The translations under genes were made by a program, and so were the position numbers. The notes under the pieces were generated by a model. The model did no database searches. It had not been told where the DNA came from and worked only from the letters and a program-made list of their open reading frames with translations. Positions 3,212 to 5,224 of a stretch of 5,224 bases of DNA are shown here, piece after piece (positions within the stretch are counted from its first letter, which is position 1; every line of letters begins with the position of its first letter). Origin of the DNA: Candidatus Nitrosopumilus sp. (lineage in GTDB: Archaea; Thermoproteota; Nitrososphaeria; Nitrososphaerales; Nitrosopumilaceae). The stretch covers positions 1 to 5,224 of the forward strand of contig JAEMQG010000033.1 in NCBI GenBank assembly GCA_022758935.1, in the 5' to 3' direction.

Positions 3212-5224
3212 ATTGCAAGTATTGCTATAAACGCGGACACAAATACAATAGCAATTGTGTTTAGCAATTTAATCACAGTGTTTAATGCAGGTCCCGCTGT
3301 ATCTTTGTAAGGATCTCCAATAATATCTCCCACAACGGCTACTTTGTGTATTTCAGTTCCTTTATGGCCTTGCATCTCAACTAGTTTCTTTGCATTATCC
3401 CATGCACCGCCAGTATTTGCCAAGTGATATGCCAGTGGAAGTCCAGTTACAACGGCGCCCATCAATAAACCAGCGACAGCAGTTGGTCCTAAGAGAATAC
3501 CCAACACAATAGGAGAGACAATGGCAATGATTGCAGGTTTCCAAAGTTCCTTAATGGATGCAGCAGTTGCAATATCTACGCATTTTGCATAATCAGGTTT
3601 TGAGGTTCCTGCAAGAATTCCAGAGTCGGATTTGAATTGTCTTCTTACTTCGTCAACCATTTTTCCTGCAGCACGAGATACCCCGTTGATAAGTTGCCCG
3701 GTAATAATAAATGGGATTAGTCCACCGACTAACAATCCAACAATGATAGTGACATTTGTCAAGCTATAATTCAAATCCAAAATTCCTGCAAAGATGTGTG
3801 AAGCTTCAAATTGAAATGCCTGTATCATGGCAAGCGCAGCCAATCCAGCACTGGCAATTGCAAATCCTTTGGTTACTGCTTTAGTCGTGTTTCCTACAGC
3901 GTCAATTTCATCAGTGATTTTTCTGTTTTCTTCGCCCATTCCGGTCATCTCTACAATGCCGCCTGCATTGTCTGCGATGGGTCCAAAGGCATCAATACTA
4001 AGAACAATTCCTGCAAGACTGAGCATTGCCATTGCAGTTAGTGAGGTTCCAAAGATTCCATACAATACTGGGTCTGAGCCCTCAGGTGCGGCATTTGAAG
4101 CAATACTAAATGAAAGAATAATTGCAATGATTAATGCAATCATGAAGGGTCCAGTTGATTGCATTCCCTTGATGATTCCCATCAATGTAAGTGATGCATA
4201 TCCCCACTTTGCAGATTCAACAATATCTTGGACTGGTTTGTATTTGTAATTTGTGTATCTGTCAGTAATCTTTTGAATTACAGGAACAAGAATCACTCCA
4301 ATCACAGTTGTTCCAAACAATGCATATGCAATAGTTGTTTGTCCAATAAAATAATATGTAAATATAAAATTCAAAATAATTGCAATGCTAGCAGAGACAT
4401 AAAATGATACATTCAATGGTTTCATAACATCTGTAATATTTTTAGAGCGAACTATGACAATACCGATTATTGACGCAATCATTCCAGATGTTCCAATTAA
4501 AATTGGATACATGAATATTTGAGGAGCGCCAATAAGTGCAGCGATAAGTAATGAAGCTAATATAGTAACAATGTAAGACTCGTAAACATCAGAACCCATT
4601 CCCGCAGCATCACCTACGTTATCTCCTACATTATCGGCAATTGTTGCAGGGTTTCTAGGATCATCTTCAGGAATATTTACTTCTACTTTTCCTACCAAGT
4701 CTGCACCCATATCTGCAGCTTTTGTAAATATGCCACCACCAATTCTAATGAATAATGCAATTAGACTTGCACCAATGCCAACACCGGCAATTGTAATTGG
4801 ATTTGGAAATACCATGTAAAGCCCAGTAATTGCCAAGAGTGCCATTGCTGGAACTGCCAACCCCACAGTAGCTCCACCTCTAAAAGCCATTGCAAATGTC
4901 TTACCAAGGCCACTATTACTTAGATGTGCAGCCCTCACTGCTGCTTTAACTGTAATTTTTAATGAGATCAGTCCTGCAACAGCAGATAAAGTTGCCCCTA
5001 CTGCAAATGCAACACCGTTGGAAAATCCAATAAATGCCCCAATTATTATAGAAAGCGCAATCGCTATTGGAATAATGATTTTCATCTCTCTTCTTAGGAA
5101 TGCTGCGGCCCCAACTTTTACAGCATTTGAAATCTCCATCATCTCTTTAGTGCCTGAAGGCTGTTTTGTAATCCAACTGACAATAATCATAGCAACGATA
5201 AAAGAAGCAATACCAGCCCCGATG
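3208..5224 (-). CDS. hppA: Membrane proton-translocating pyrophosphatase, potassium-independent type (N-terminus cut by window edge)
   Basis: This is an integral membrane enzyme that hydrolyses cytoplasmic pyrophosphate and pumps ions outward. Numbering from the Met at 5190, the pyrophosphate/Mg site is complete: KAADMGADLVGKVE (157-170), EDDPRNP and the DNVGDNVGD block (175-194), DAFGPIADNAGG (400-411), and GDIIGDPYKDTAGP (621-634). D201, E204, S205 and K641 match the gate residues known from characterised enzymes. GNTTKAVTKG (433-442) carries Lys437 and Thr440, the known mark of potassium-independent enzymes, which are proton pumps; potassium-dependent ones have Ala and Gly there. The 660 residues plus the visible extension are close to the family minimum of about 660-700. 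The frame stays open upstream of 5190 through GIASFIVA to the window end, a hydrophobic continuation of helix 1. The real start is therefore outside the window, and the Met at 5190 is internal. The gene lets the cell recover energy from biosynthetic pyrophosphate, useful in a low-energy autotroph. Confidence 0.97.
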   Translation of the reverse strand, partial: IGAGIASFIVAMIIVSWITKQPSGTKEMMEISNAVKVGAAAFLRREMKIIIPIAIALSIIIGAFIGFSNGVAFAVGATLSAVAGLISLKITVKAAVRAAHLSNSGLGKTFAMAFRGGATVGLAVPAMALLAITGLYMVFPNPITIAGVGIGASLIALFIRIGGGIFTKAADMGADLVGKVEVNIPEDDPRNPATIADNVGDNVGDAAGMGSDVYESYIVTILASLLIAALIGAPQIFMYPILIGTSGMIASIIGIVIVRSKNITDVMKPLNVSFYVSASIAIILNFIFTYYFIGQTTIAYALFGTTVIGVILVPVIQKITDRYTNYKYKPVQDIVESAKWGYASLTLMGIIKGMQSTGPFMIALIIAIILSFSIASNAAPEGSDPVLYGIFGTSLTAMAMLSLAGIVLSIDAFGPIADNAGGIVEMTGMGEENRKITDEIDAVGNTTKAVTKGFAIASAGLAALAMIQAFQFEASHIFAGILDLNYSLTNVTIIVGLLVGGLIPFIITGQLINGVSRAAGKMVDEVRRQFKSDSGILAGTSKPDYAKCVDIATAASIKELWKPAIIAIVSPIVLGILLGPTAVAGLLMGAVVTGLPLAYHLANTGGAWDNAKKLVEMQGHKGTEIHKVAVVGDIIGDPYKDTAGPALNTVIKLLNTIAIVFVSAFIAILAI

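Noticed and set aside
3811..4249. Two plus-strand frames of 76 and 140 residues (3811-4041 and 3827-4249)
   Set aside because: Both lie fully antisense to conserved parts of hppA, including the GNTTKAVTKG and DAFGP motifs; composition fits shadow frames.
1..5224. CRISPR arrays, insertion sequences, attachment sites, defence genes
   Set aside because: No regularly spaced direct repeats, transposase or integrase motifs, or terminal repeats were found; the genes are ordinary chromosomal ones.

Overview
This AT-rich window most likely comes from a marine ammonia-oxidising archaeon of the Nitrososphaerota (Thaumarchaeota), close to Nitrosopumilus or Nitrosarchaeum. The evidence is a membrane-anchored double blue-copper protein next to a heme O synthase gene, very short leaders behind TATA-like elements, no Shine-Dalgarno sequences, T-run terminators and Cys/His mini-proteins. 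The assignment is an inference from gene content and style, not from a marker gene.

Layout: (1) 10-918, minus: heme O synthase (ctaB). (2) 919-990: a compact divergent promoter region. (3) 991-2082, plus: a five-helix membrane protein with two tandem cupredoxin domains, each with a complete type 1 copper site. It is followed 2 bases later by (4) 2085-2495, plus: a JAMM/MPN metalloprotease-like protein starting at TTG. (5) 2496-2695: about 200 bases with no convincing intact gene. It holds an 8-bp inverted repeat followed by T-runs, a possible decayed small reading frame and the promoter of the next gene. (6) 2696-2953, plus: an 85-residue DUF2024 protein with a good leaderless-type promoter. 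(7) 3029-3211, plus: a 60-residue Cys/His mini-protein. (8) 3208 to the window edge, minus: a membrane proton-pumping pyrophosphatase (hppA), cut at its N-terminus. Its stop codon overlaps the stop codon of gene 7 in a shared CTAG.

Functionally the window is mostly membrane bioenergetics. CtaB makes heme O for the terminal heme-copper oxidase. The double cupredoxin probably carries electrons on the outer face of the membrane, as expected of the copper-based respiratory chain of these archaea. HppA conserves the energy of pyrophosphate as a proton gradient and carries the potassium-independent signature. The JAMM protein, the DUF2024 protein and the mini-protein have no firm role. I do not see a defence system, mobile element, CRISPR array or RNA gene. 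The most interesting points are the double amicyanin-type copper sites, the tight pairing of that gene with a JAMM enzyme, the interrupted frame at 2511-2666, the palindromes around several promoters and the interlocked convergent stop codons.
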